DNA from: Emiliania huxleyi CCMP1516
Taxonomy: Eukaryota; Haptophyta; Isochrysidales; Noelaerhabdaceae
Assembly (NCBI RefSeq): GCF_000372725.1
Contig: NW_005198091.1
Coordinates: forward strand, 559,178-623,177
DNA length: 64,000 nt
Direction of reading: 5' to 3'
A program made the translations under genes and the position numbers. How positions within the stretch are numbered: position 1 is the stretch's first letter; every line of letters starts with the position of its first letter. Below the pieces are notes generated by a model that had not been told where the DNA came from, made no database searches, and saw nothing but the letters and a program-made list of their open reading frames with translations. Shown here piece after piece: positions 29,741-39,419 of the stretch.

Positions 29741-30610
29741 TCACGCAGGCGAAGCCTTCGACGCCAGGAGGCTTCGCGTCACGAATGGTGGGGTGCCGAG
29801 GTGGACGCCTCGCAACCCCTTTGGCGCACTATTTCGGGCGAGCTCAGCCCGAGCTGCGGCGGCGGTGACAGCTGCACTCGTAGATGGCTGGGGCGGGTGC
29901 GTGTCGCGCTCGCTCGAGCGAGTAACAAGACCCTGTGGTGCCATAGCAGCCCTGGACTCCTTTACGGCATTGGGTGAGCTCACGCACAGGCGCGTGTCTC
30001 GCTCGCTAGCCGTGCGGGCAATGGTAGCCTTTCGGGCGCCGGCGGCAACTCTCGCCTCGTATGCACGCGCGGCCCGATTCGACGGCATCGTCGGGCGAGC
30101 GGCTGCCACTGCCCGCATAGTCATGGATGACCCCACGCGAAGACCTGAGAGTTGCTCCCCTTCGGCCCGCTGTATGTGCGCGGCGGTGTTGTCGCCCTGC
30201 CGGCGTGTGCGCGAGGCGGCGGCATCAGTCCTGGCCGCTGCGTGCTCGCCTTCCCTCTTTTGCGAGTGGCACGTGGCAGCTGCGGGCGGTCCTGCTCTGC
30301 CCGCCGATGCCTGACGCAGCTCGCCATCCTGTGCCGGTGCACTGCGGGTCATCGACGGCGAGGCCTCCTCGGCCTCGGTCCAGCCGGGTGTCTGCTGTTC
30401 CGGAATCGCCGGCTGCATGTCGCCCTCGAGCTGGTCCCAGCCATTCTCATACACGCTCGGACTGCTCTCGCCCGGCGCCCGGCGGTTATAACCGAATGGC
30501 GGGGAGCGTGGCGATGAGAGCGCGGCCAGCACCGCGGCTGGAGGGCCATTCAGGGCTATCCTCGGCGGCCTGCGATCAGGCGAGGTTGCCCACGCCGACA
30601 CGCGTTCCAT
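29741..30610 (-). CDS. Hypothetical basic protein
   Basis: A single frame of 289 residues starting at ATG 30610. It is Ala/Arg/Ser/Pro-rich with no predicted membrane segment. Two weakly similar strips (TIARTASERDTRLCVSS and LVTRSSERDTHPPQPS) hint at an internal repeat. No domain was recognised. A rival open frame on the other strand makes the call uncertain. The gene is divergent from the membrane protein at 30907, and the shared upstream region holds the recurrent motif. Confidence 0.4.
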   Translation of the reverse strand: MERVSAWATSPDRRPPRIALNGPPAAVLAALSSPRSPPFGYNRRAPGESSPSVYENGWDQLEGDMQPAIPEQQTPGWTEAEEASPSMTRSAPAQDGELRQASAGRAGPPAAATCHSQKREGEHAAARTDAAASRTRRQGDNTAAHIQRAEGEQLSGLRVGSSMTMRAVAAARPTMPSNRAARAYEARVAAGARKATIARTASERDTRLCVSSPNAVKESRAAMAPQGLVTRSSERDTHPPQPSTSAAVTAAAARAELARNSAPKGLRGVHLGTPPFVTRSLLASKASPA

Positions 30611-30736
30611 ATCATTTCGTTACGTTGGCGGCGTACGGAAAGTAATAAAAAAGAGGCTGGCCACGCACATCATGCTGCGCTTCGCGAGCAATCGCGTAAC
30701 GGGAGGCTCGCTTTATTTCGCTAGAATTTCTACTGT

Positions 30737-30775
30737 GATTTTCAGTGTATGTGGCTGTTACGTACATTCCAGTAG
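30737..30775 (+). promoter_or_regulatory. Recurrent upstream motif
   Basis: GATTTTCAGTGTATGTGGCT, then GTTACGTACATTCCAGTAGG. It lies between the divergent genes at 30610 (-) and 30907 (+), about 150 bases before the latter. It differs from the 56.5 kb copy at a few positions. Confidence 0.55.
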
Positions 30776-30906
30776 GAGGACTCTCTTTCTGTTTTGCCCA
30801 ACATACCTCACACGGCGAGGCGGCTTCGTTCTCCGGGACCCGCTCGACGGTTGCGTCGGGTACAACGCTATACCCGCAGGCGGTTACATTTCTGAACGAG
30901 CTGCCA

Positions 30907-31788
30907 ATGTCGCGTTACCTCCTCGGCGCGCTGCTGCTCGATGGCGCCGCGGCGCACACCAACATGGTGGGCATCATGCCGGTCGTGGACACGGCGAACA
31001 ACGATTTTACGCTCTCCATCGTCTTTGGCACCTACCACTCTGGCGCCGCTCCCGAGGGCGCGCTGGCGCTCTACTCCTGCCCCTCCACATCCACCACTGC
31101 TGCCTCCTCGTGCACCACGCTCGCCTACGGCGAGGGCGGGTCCGCTGGCAGCTCGACCAACGCCCTCGGCGCTATAGCCGACGTGGGCAACGTCGTCTGG
31201 CCCGCCAACCCCACCGCCTCCGACCTCCTCTCTGTCGGCTTCGCGGCGCCAGGCGAGGTGGCATTTGCGCTCGGCGGGACAGTTGTGGCGTACCAACAGG
31301 CCACCATCGGAAGCAGCATCCCATGCACCGCCGCTCGATTCAGGGTGGACTACGATCCCGCGCCCGCCTCGCCTACCGTGGCCAAGTCTGCGCTCGGCCA
31401 GGATTACATTCCCTGCGCCACGGGGACCATGGTTGGGAGCTGCGGCACCTTCGACATGACCAACACCTTCGTCGATGTCGACTCGTCCTGCAACGTGGTC
31501 CTCGCTGGCATTGTGGGCGTGACCTTCCCTCCGGCCCCACCGCCATCGCCGCCTCCATTGCCCTCGTCACCGCCCTCCACGCCGCCTCCATCGCCGCTCC
31601 CGCCGAGCTCGCCGCCGCCGACCTCGCCGCCGCCCTCCGCGCCACCCTCGTCGCCGCCGTCGGATACGAGCATCGTCGTTATCGTCGTCCCCATTGTCAT
31701 CGGAGTGCTTCTCCTCTGCGCCGTTGGCGGTGGCATCTTGTACATGCGCCGGAAAGGCTCCGCGAAGGAGAACCTGCCCGAGGCTTAG
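30907..31788 (+). CDS. Type I membrane protein with Pro-rich stalk
   Basis: A single exon of 293 residues. A signal peptide (MSRYLLGALLLDGAAA) is followed by an ectodomain of about 190 residues with paired Cys (YSCPSTS, SSCTT, SIPCTA, YIPCAT, GSCGTF, SSCNVV). A Ser/Pro stalk (about 210-255, repeated PPSPPP), a transmembrane helix (SIVVIVVPIVIGVLLLCAVG) and a short basic tail follow. The Pro-rich stalk resembles wall or scale-associated glycoproteins of algae. The ectodomain family was not recognised. The frame is open upstream to 30745, but the signal peptide supports 30907. Confidence 0.75.
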   Translation: MSRYLLGALLLDGAAAHTNMVGIMPVVDTANNDFTLSIVFGTYHSGAAPEGALALYSCPSTSTTAASSCTTLAYGEGGSAGSSTNALGAIADVGNVVWPANPTASDLLSVGFAAPGEVAFALGGTVVAYQQATIGSSIPCTAARFRVDYDPAPASPTVAKSALGQDYIPCATGTMVGSCGTFDMTNTFVDVDSSCNVVLAGIVGVTFPPAPPPSPPPLPSSPPSTPPPSPLPPSSPPPTSPPPSAPPSSPPSDTSIVVIVVPIVIGVLLLCAVGGGILYMRRKGSAKENLPEA

Positions 31789-32427
31789 GCGGCCGCCCCG
31801 TAAACGGTCGAGCCGGCCGGTCCCGTCTTGGGTCTCGACCTCCAGGGATCTGTGGTCGGAGGATCTGATTCTGGCTAGGGGTGAAGGGGCGGGCCGGGAA
31901 GGCTCGCGCCCCGGCCCGTTCCTCGCGGGAAGAGTAATGGAGGAAGACGGGCGAGATTACTTGGGGCCATGTGGGTTGCGGGCAGAAAGAGAGACTCGGG
32001 TGTGTCGTCAACGCGTGCAGCTAGTGCTGCCGCTCAGTTGAGCATCCAGGCTCTGCGTGTATCGAGCACTTCTTATCGCGAAATCGCGTATCCGGATTGC
32101 TAAAAGCGTTCTCGTCATGGTTCTCGTGCGCCGCCTCGTGGCTCGTGGCGCCAACCGCCATCGGCTCTCAGGCGCGCGGTATCTCGCGAGTGGTGTCGCG
32201 TGTCCAGGGTGGGGCGCGTATGTGGCGGGTGGGGCGCAGGTGGGGGGCTGCCCCGGTTGTGAAGTAGCACCGCTCTACACGCGCTGTACACACAAATCAA
32301 AACCCACGCAAAGCGTGGACACATGCATGTGCATGTCCCTTCTCAGAGACCGCTTTATTTATTTTATTTATTTAGCACTTCCACAATGCGATGGCTGATG
32401 CGGCTATGACAACGAGCTCTTCCAGGC
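31789..32427. other. Intergenic region
   Basis: This holds the 3' flank of the membrane-protein gene and an AT-rich spot near 32350 (TTTATTTATTTTATTTATTT). No RNA gene was recognised. Confidence 0.4.
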
Positions 32428-32682
32428 GTGGACCGTGGAACGGCGGCAAGATACGGCGAAAGGAGCTCCAAGGACTTGCCGGAGGAGGTGGTGGCTATGA
32501 CTTTGGAACTTTGCCGGAGGTGGCGAGCGAAGCAAGAGCGGTGTGCGCGCGTCAACGCTGCGCGGCGGGGCTGCCTCCCCCGCGACCCCAGCCCCTCTCG
32601 CAGCCGCAGCCGTAGCCGCAGCGCCCCAACTCTTGCCGCTCTTCTGTGTCGGGTAGTCACGAGGGGTGAGGGGACGGATTGA
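32428..32682 (+). CDS. Small hypothetical ORF
   Basis: Eighty-four residues including KDLPEEVVAMTLELCRRWRA, which weakly resembles an F-box start, then a SRSRSRS strip. It is short, flanked by repeats and unsupported by neighbours. It may be a fragment or chance frame. Confidence 0.2.
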   Translation: MDRGTAARYGERSSKDLPEEVVAMTLELCRRWRAKQERCARVNAARRGCLPRDPSPSRSRSRSRSAPTLAALLCRVVTRGEGTD

Positions 32683-32717
32683 AGATCCCTCACACCAAGA
32701 TCGTGCAGGGCGGGGAC

Positions 32718-32815
32718 ACATGTACATGTGCATGCACATGGACATGTGCATGCACATGTCCATGTCCATGTCCATGTCCATGTGCATGTGCATGTGCGTG
32801 TGCATGTGCATGTCC
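32718..32815. repeat. CATGTS hexamer microsatellite
   Basis: About 98 bases of CATGTG, CATGTC and CATGCA units in tandem. A second short patch of the same kind lies near 32323. Confidence 0.95.
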
Positions 32816-32905
32816 CTAAATCCCATCTCGTCTCAGAGTTTGACTGTTTCATTTTTCCAGAGGACCCCCCCTCGAAGCCCCCCCCCCCCCCTCCCCTCGG
32901 TCCTC

Positions 32906-33450
32906 TCCCTCTGTTCGCTTTCCGATGGTCAGGTTGCGGAGCCCGCCTTCCCCTCTTCCACTTCCTCGGCCGCGGCCCCGCCGCCGTCTCCCCGGGTGAA
33001 GGCGGCGGTGTCGGGACGTACCGCCGCACTTCCTCGAGCGGCTGGGCCAGCTTCTGGTCATTCGCGCCCGCGTCCGCGGTCTCCTCGGCTCTTGGCACTT
33101 GGGTGTTGGAGGGAGGAGGGAGGGTGGGGAGAGTAGAGAGAAGGACAGGCGAATGACGGAGAGTCAAAAAGAGAATTCTGGAATTTCACAACAAAACTCC
33201 CTCGCACAGCACACGCACAAGACTGGCACGCACTGGCACTAACACGAAAGAGAGAAAACAGATAGGTTGAGGGATGGGAGACGGCTCCAGGCCAGCACGG
33301 CGGCTAGATTATTATTCTTCGTCGGCGTGCTCCACAAGCTTCTGAAAAGCTCTGCACAAATGGCGCTTACCCTTGCACCCCGCGGCGCATCCCTCGCGTA
33401 ACACCGCGCCCGACGGCCCTGCTTCGCTCGTCGCAGGCGCCGGCCCAGTC
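32906..33450 (+). repeat. Large inverted duplication, copy 2 (upstream of the LSD1-like gene)
   Basis: Reverse-complement partner of 27879-28434. Copy 1 sits directly upstream of the minus-strand UCP4-like gene. Here the same DNA points the same way toward the plus-strand LSD1-like gene, about 700 bases ahead. The 4.5 kb between the copies holds three genes. Confidence 0.97.
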
Positions 33451-33507
33451 CTAAGAAAGAAAGAAAGATATTGGACACGCCAAACTGGGGATGGAGAAGG
33501 CTTCCCA

Positions 33508-33585
33508 GCAAAAAAGAATTTTACAACAAAACTCTCTCTCACGACACTAGGCACGGGACTGGCGCGCACTGGCACTAACACGAAG
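33508..33585 (-). repeat. GTGTTAGTGCC repeat family member
   Basis: On the minus strand: GTGTTAGTGCCAGTGCGCGC then GAGAGAGTTTTGTTGTAAAA. A second copy lies at 33175-33245 inside the inverted duplication. The two have diverged from each other. Confidence 0.85.
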
Positions 33586-34148
33586 AAAGAAAGTAGAAGG
33601 AACGCCACACCATAGCGCCAAACGAACGAGGGGATGGGAGAAGGACAGCGGACAGGGCTTCGAGCAGGATCTCGGAAGGACGATCAGGGGCACAGGCAGG
33701 GGAATAAACAACGGGAGCGGGGGCGCATCGACCCGCACGACATACCACCCTCTCTCGTACAGGACAAGGTTGCACCCGGGTCCCGGCGACGGGGGCAGGC
33801 GCGGGCCTGGCGCGGGCCTCCTACTGGAGGGTGCGGCGACCGGCGCGGGTGCCGCGCCCGCCGCTCGCCAGGCGATTGCCAACTTCGCTGCCGCGTCTAG
33901 ACTAGCACCGGCCGGTGCTGACGTGGAAGACGGCGGCCATCCGCGCGTATCTAGTGTGCGTGTGTCGGTGTCTGCAGCCTCCATCCATCCTAGACGTAGC
34001 CTAGAGCCTACCTACGATTTAGCAGTAAGTAAGGCGGCCGGCTGGGGGGGGGGGGGGGGGTACGGTCGGCTGGAAGCCTGGCTGTCAGCAGGGTAAGGAT
34101 CTACACGCGGCCACACCTCCCGCAAGTCCGAACCCCAGTGAGAACACA
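33586..34148. other. Region upstream of the LSD1-like gene
   Basis: No gene was seen. A G-run lies near 34044-34061. Short frames here have no domain. Confidence 0.4.
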
Positions 34149-37100
34149 ATGCTTGGCCACGGCCACAGCATCGGCGACCCGTTTTCTGAAGACACGGCGG
34201 AGGTGGCGGCGGAGGTGGCGGCGTGGGCTAAGAAATCTTTGGCGCTGCGCGAGGCAAACTCGCGCGAGCTTGAGGCGGCCGCCGCGGGGAGCGCCAATGA
34301 GAATGCCCGCGCTGAGGAGGAGGCCCGCGCTCCGGTGGTCGAGCAAGCGAGCCAAGCGCACGCACCCGAGGAATTGCCCGCCCTTGGACCCAGTCCGGCC
34401 CGAGCGGCGGATGCGGAGCCCGCTCCTTCCGATGGGGCCGCGGCCGGGGGAGCGTGGCGTGAGGAGGCGGAAGAGGAGGAGGAGGCTCCGCGAGTCGCAA
34501 AGCAGGTGCCCCGCGTGACCCGTGGCCGCAAGCGGTACCGAGGCTTCCGGTACGAGGCGCGCCAGGACACGCGCCAGGCGCGGCGGCGGCAGCCAAAGGT
34601 TGTCGTGGTTGGCGCGGGCTTTGCTGGCGTCGCGGCGGCGGCGCGGCTGCAAAAGGAGTACGGCTACCAGGTGGAGCTGCTCGAGGCTCGGGGCCGTATC
34701 GGCGGGCGCGTGCACTCCCTCCTCGACGGCGAGGGCACGACGGTCGAGCTCGGCGCGGCGGTCCTGATGGGCACGCGCGGCCACCCGCTCGCGACTCTGT
34801 GCCGAAAGCACTCTGTCAAGATGGAGCGGCTCGAGCCGAGCTGCCCGCTGCACGACTCGGAGACGGGGAGGCAGCTACCACCGGAGCTGGACGCCCGCGT
34901 CGAGTCGCTCTTCAACGACGCCCTCGACTCCGCCTCCGCCGCCGCCCGCGCGCCGCACGCCTCCGCGCTCTTTGCGTACGCGGGCGCGGAGCTCGAGGTC
35001 GAGTCGCGCGGGGAGTGGAGGCGCGCGTTGGTGGTGGCGCGGCGGACAGGCACGCCGAGGCGGGGGCCAAGCCACGGAGCCGCCTCCTCCTCCTCCTCCC
35101 CGCCAGGAGCCACACCCCCCACCGCCGCCCCGCCGCCGGTCGTCGACGAGGCGGCGGAGGAGGCGGAGGCGGAGGCGGAGGTGGAGGTGAGCGCGCGAGT
35201 CACTCGCGCCTCGCCCGTGCCCCCTCTAGTGCCCCCTCCGGTCCTCACCGCGGCAGCGGCCGCCGCCGCCGCCGGTGAGCCTCCGCGGCGGCGCGCGGAC
35301 TCGGAGTACTCCTCCGAGACGCCTCCGACGCTCCCCTCTCCGGGAGAGCCTGCTGCCGACCTGGCCTCCGAGGCGCTTGTGCGGTACCTGCCTCCGGCGG
35401 AGAAGAGGGCGGCGCCGGGCAAGGGGCGGGCGGAGGAGGAGGTGGAGGAGTGGATCGCGCTGCCCTCCGCGCGCCTCCGCCCACCCGCCCTCGAGACGGC
35501 TCTCGCGGGGGCGCTGCGCGCCCGCCGCGCCGCCTCGGCGGCCGACGACCTCGGAGGCGAGGAGATGGCCGGGGCGGCGGAGAGGGCGCTGCAGTGGCAC
35601 CTCGCCAACCTCGAGTTCGCGTGCGCCGCCTCACTCGGCAACGTCTCTGCCGCCGAGTGGGACCAGGCGCGACCAACCCCACGACAGCGCGCCCTCCCCT
35701 CCCCCTTCCTCCACCCCCCCCTCCACCGCCTCCCTACCACCCGCCCCCTCCACCGCCTCCCTACCGCCCGCCCGGCGCGAGCAGGACGACGCCTTCGACT
35801 ACGAGGGCGACCACGTCCTCCTGCCCGAGGGCGGCTACCAGGGCCTCCTCCACAGGCTCGCCGACGGCGTCGAGGCTCGCTGCGGCATCACCGTCACCGG
35901 CATCGAGATGCGGGACAACCCGTCCGGCGCGAACCCCGCCCCCCTCCCCCTCCCCCGCCCTGCCCCGCCCCCGCCCCTCTTCTCCCCCGCCCCTCCCACG
36001 CGCTGGTGGCGACCGCCCCGAGACCCCCCCCTCCTCTCCGCGCCCAGGCATCCGCGCCGTGTGCAAGGAGTCGAACGAGGTCATCGCCGCCGACGCGCTC
36101 GTGCTGACGGCGCACCTCACCATGCCTAGAACCATACCCGCCCTCACCAGCCCGCCCTCACCAGCCCGCCCACACCATGCCCTCCCACACCACGCCCTCC
36201 CACACCATGCCCTCCCACACCATGCCCTCCCACACCATGCCCGCCCCGGGGCACACCAGCCCGCCCGGGGCACACCAGCCCTCCCGGGGCACACCCGCCC
36301 TCCCGGGGCGGGTCGCGGACCTGCCGATCGCGTGCCCCCACGCAGGTGCCGCTCGGTGTGCTGCAGACCCCGCCAGAGGCCGGAGGGATCCGCTTCACCC
36401 CGCCTCTCCCGCACCGCAAGCTGGACGCGCTCGGCCGGCTCGGCTTCGGGCTGCTCAACAAGGCTGCGCCGCCTCGCCCGCCTCCCCCTCCCTGCCCGCG
36501 AGGCGACACCCGCCCCCTTGCCCCGCAGGTCGCGCTCTGGTTTGACGCCCCCTTTTGGGGCCGACACTCCGACTTCTTCGGCCGCACTGTCGCCGACCCG
36601 CAAGACCGCGGCCTCTTCTTCCTCTTTCTCAACCTGCACCGCGTCTCTGGCCAGCCGGCGCGTCGCGGCCTCCACCTCCTCCGCCCCCCACGCCACCCCC
36701 CACAAAACACCCCCCCACGCACACNNNNNNNNNNNNNNNNNNNNNNNNNNNNNNNNNNNNNNNNNNNNNNNNNNNNNNNNNNNNNNNNNNNNNNNNNNNN
36801 NNNNNNNNNNNNNNNNNNNNNNNNTTTTTTTTTTTTTTTCAACCTGCACCGGGTTTTTGGCCAACCGGGGCGTAGAGGCCTCGACTTCTTCGGCGCCCCA
36901 GGGCACCCCCCAAAAAAAACCCCCCCACGAAAACCCCCGCGCCCCCCCCCACGCCCCCCCATGTCCCCCCCCCCCCGCCCCCCCAGGTCCTGCTCGGCCT
37001 CGTCGCCGGCGGCGCCGCCGAGCGCCTCGAGGAGCTCGACGACGAGCAGGCCGTCCAAGCCGCCGTCGGCGCGTTGCGAGGCATGTTCGGCGCCTCCGTG

Positions 37101-37469
37101 CCCGAGCCGCGCAAGCACGTCGTCACTCGGTGGGGCGCCGACCCGCACTCGCGCGGCTCGTACTCGTACGTCGCGGCCGGCGCGCGCGGCTCGGACTACG
37201 CCGTCGCCGCCGAGCCGGTGGGCGGCCAGCTCTTCTTCGCCGGCGAGCACACGAGCGTGGAGCACCCGGCGACGGTGGTCGGCGCCTACCTGAGCGGGCT
37301 GGCGGCCGCGACGGCGGTGCACAAGATGCTGCGCAAGAAGGCGGCCGGGCCGGCGGCCCCGCAGCAGCAAGAGGTGGAGCGGCGCGCGGCGAGCCCGCCG
37401 CCCTCCAAGCGCGCGGCCGCTCCTCGGCGCGAGCCCGCGTCGGCAGGCAAGCGGAGGCGGCGGCGGTGA
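34149..37469 (+). CDS. LSD1-like FAD-dependent amine oxidase (histone demethylase type)
   Basis: Six exons join in frame to 816 residues: 34149-35666, 35785-35926, 36048-36109, 36346-36462, 36529-36657 and 36987-37469. All five introns begin with GC and end with AG; homology to LSD1 fixes each border (WDQ-DDAFDYEGDH, LVLT-VPLGVLQ, LLNK-VALWFD, GQP-VLLGLVAG). FAD-binding motifs: VVVGAGFAGVAAAARLQ (about 150) and GRIGGRVHSL (182). The Lys of GFGLLNK matches the flavin-contacting Lys of LSD1. The C-terminal FAD site is QLFFAGEHTSVEHPATVVGA. The family oxidises methyl-lysine on histone H3 or polyamines; the LSD1-like order favours the first. No SWIRM domain was seen. Residues 250-460 are Ala/Pro/Glu-rich in place of a tower domain. 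The basic tail KRRRRR may be a nuclear signal. Intron 5 holds an assembly gap. Confidence 0.9.
36130..36312. repeat. Minisatellites in intron 3 of the LSD1-like gene
   Basis: About five copies of a 15-base unit (CACCATGCCCTCCCA) followed by about three copies of a 19-base unit (GGGGCACACCAGCCCTCCC). They fill most of the intron 36110-36345. Confidence 0.9.
36725..36824. other. Assembly gap (100 N) with duplicated flanks
   Basis: Sequence right of the gap (36825-36940) is an error-rich version of sequence left of it (36620-36724). Both hold CAACCTGCACCG, then GGCCAACCGG or GGCCAGCCGG, then CACCCCCC. The right side starts with a run of T and has many homopolymer differences, so it is probably a mis-joined copy of the same locus. 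Confidence 0.95.
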
Positions 37470-37813
37470 GCCCCGCGAAGGGCTCGATGCTCGTACACTG
37501 CTCGTACACGCAGCGCCAGCGGCCGCACCCTGCCAATAAGGCCGTTGCGGCTGCGCGTCGTTTACTGTGGTTCCAGGAGTGGGTTTTGGTGTTGGTCGCG
37601 ATGCGCACGTGGATGCACACATGCGTGTGAGTATGAGCGGAGAGGGGAGCGAGGTGTCGAAATCTAAAATGATTTGAAGAAAACGTAAAAAAGAAACGCC
37701 GGTCTCGCTCAAAGTGAATCGGGACCCGCCAGCTGGACCGCCGGCGCCACCCCCGACCCACCAGAGCTGTCAACACGAACTCACTGACGGACAGTCAAGA
37801 CAGTCAGGCATCA
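37470..37813. other. Intergenic region
   Basis: About 340 bases, the 3' flank of the LSD1-like gene and 5' flank of the next gene. No repeat or RNA gene was recognised. Confidence 0.4.
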
Positions 37814-38428
37814 ATGCTGGCGTACGCTGCCTCTCTCCTGCTCTCCTCCGCCGTGACGACGCCTCTGTGCACTCTTTGCCCGCCGATGGTGCCTCACCTC
37901 ACGCGGCCGAACGCAAAGGTGCTTCACCTCGTCGCGGGCGGCGAGGCCCGCTCGTCCCTCGCGACCGCCACGCAGGACTCGGTCGAGCTTGCGGTGTGCA
38001 CGGCAGCAGTTGAACCGACCGCGCGGGCGTTCTTCGGCCGGCACCATGTGTTGGCCGCTCTTGAGCAGTGGGAGCTAGCTCTGCAGAATGGCGACAGCGG
38101 CGAGGAGGAGGCGGCCGCTGCGTTGAAAGAGATTCTCGCGCTGCCTGAGCGTGAGATTGCCGTCGTCTCGGACCCGCGGCTGCTGCACCACTGGACGAAC
38201 GCCGGCCAGCAGCCACTCGCGGCCCAGCCGCACTCTCTCCGGCTCGACCCGCGCCTGCGCCCTGCAACCCCGCCCGCGCCAGGGTACGCCGCGGAGGAAG
38301 CACTGCAGGCGCTGAGCGATCAGCCGCCCCTCGTCGGCTACCCCTCGCCTCACATGGAGCGGATGCTGCGGCCGCCGTTTGAGGACGGCGAGTTCCGAAT
38401 TGTCGTGGCGGTGCCGCCGCCGAGCTGA
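37814..38428 (+). CDS. Hypothetical secreted or organelle-targeted protein
   Basis: A single exon of 204 residues. The start MLAYAASLLLSSAVTTPLC is a signal peptide. The mature part is mixed helical (AALEQWELALQNGDSGEEEA, ALKEILALPEREIAVVSDP) and ends in FRIVVAVPPPS. No domain was recognised. Codon use is like that of neighbouring genes, which supports a real gene. A plastid or secretory destination is possible. Confidence 0.6.
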   Translation: MLAYAASLLLSSAVTTPLCTLCPPMVPHLTRPNAKVLHLVAGGEARSSLATATQDSVELAVCTAAVEPTARAFFGRHHVLAALEQWELALQNGDSGEEEAAAALKEILALPEREIAVVSDPRLLHHWTNAGQQPLAAQPHSLRLDPRLRPATPPAPGYAAEEALQALSDQPPLVGYPSPHMERMLRPPFEDGEFRIVVAVPPPS

Positions 38429-39419
38429 CCGCAGCGGTGAGCGGCATACACGCGCATCGCGCAAGCATGCGGTTTCCGGTGTGACGGGGTAGCCCTGGCG
38501 GGCGGGAACGGTCGGTTGCGGCAGGTTTCGACTCAAGAATGAATAAAAGACATTCAACGCCGACGGGAGGGCACCCCCCCAGAGCCCAGACAGCCAGATA
38601 GCAGATTCCCGAGACGCGAGAGAGAGACGGGAGAGCGAGACCAGACGCCAGAGCACCCTAAGAGCACGCGCGAAGTCACGCGGCGCGGAGACGCGCACCA
38701 GACCCCGCTCCGGCCTCTCGCCAAGCGGCAAGTGGGGTCTAGCTACAATGCTGTCTTGAGGTCCGACAGGTTCGGCACCGGGCACCGACTCGGTATACAA
38801 AAATGCGCGCTGCGGGCGGACCCTCACAGCTGTCGACGCGATGTGGCATGTGCAAAGCGGCCCTGCAATTGCCAAAGCAAGATAAGAAGAGGAGTGTCGG
38901 GAGAAAAGAAGAGGAAAGACACCAGTGATGACCAACTAGCGCAGACGAGAGCAGGGCAGACCCGGGACGCCGGGGAGAAGACGGCGTCGGCCGCCGAGGG
39001 AACGTTGGGAAGAGGCACGAGGAGGGCGGCGACCTCGACCGACTATGGAGGACCCGTCGCCAGACGACGCAGGGCAGACGACGGGGAGGCGGAGCAGACG
39101 CGCAGGGCGAGACGAGGGAGGGAGCAGGACTTTGCGGAGATCAGCGGGAGGATGTACGAAGAGATATAGGAGCCGTCCAAGTGCTCCAGCAGGGACCCGA
39201 GGGACCATTGTGGAAACGGCCAGTGCTAACTGCTAAGTCCCCCATCGAGCATCGTGAGGACGACCCCGGCTAGTCGCCGACCACACCCACAAAGAACCCT
39301 GCACAAAGATCGCACGGGCGGGGACCTGTTCCTTTTTTATTACCCATCTCCTAGTAGAGCGGTCCGTTTTTCTTTCTTTGTTAATTCACAGCTCACAGCT
39401 CACTCACACAGAAGAGGGG
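38429..39419. other. Intergenic region, purine-rich
   Basis: About 1 kb rich in GA tracts (38600-39170). One open frame (38732-39169, 145 residues, Arg/Glu/Ser-rich) has no domain and reflects the base bias. No gene is claimed. Confidence 0.4.

Noticed and set aside
32718-32815. A His/Met/Asp-repeat protein encoded by the CATGTS array
   Set aside because: The open frames on both strands come only from the hexamer repeat.
38732-39169. 145-codon open frame in the purine-rich spacer
   Set aside because: Arg/Glu/Ser/Ala bias follows the GA-rich DNA, with no domain and no neighbour support.
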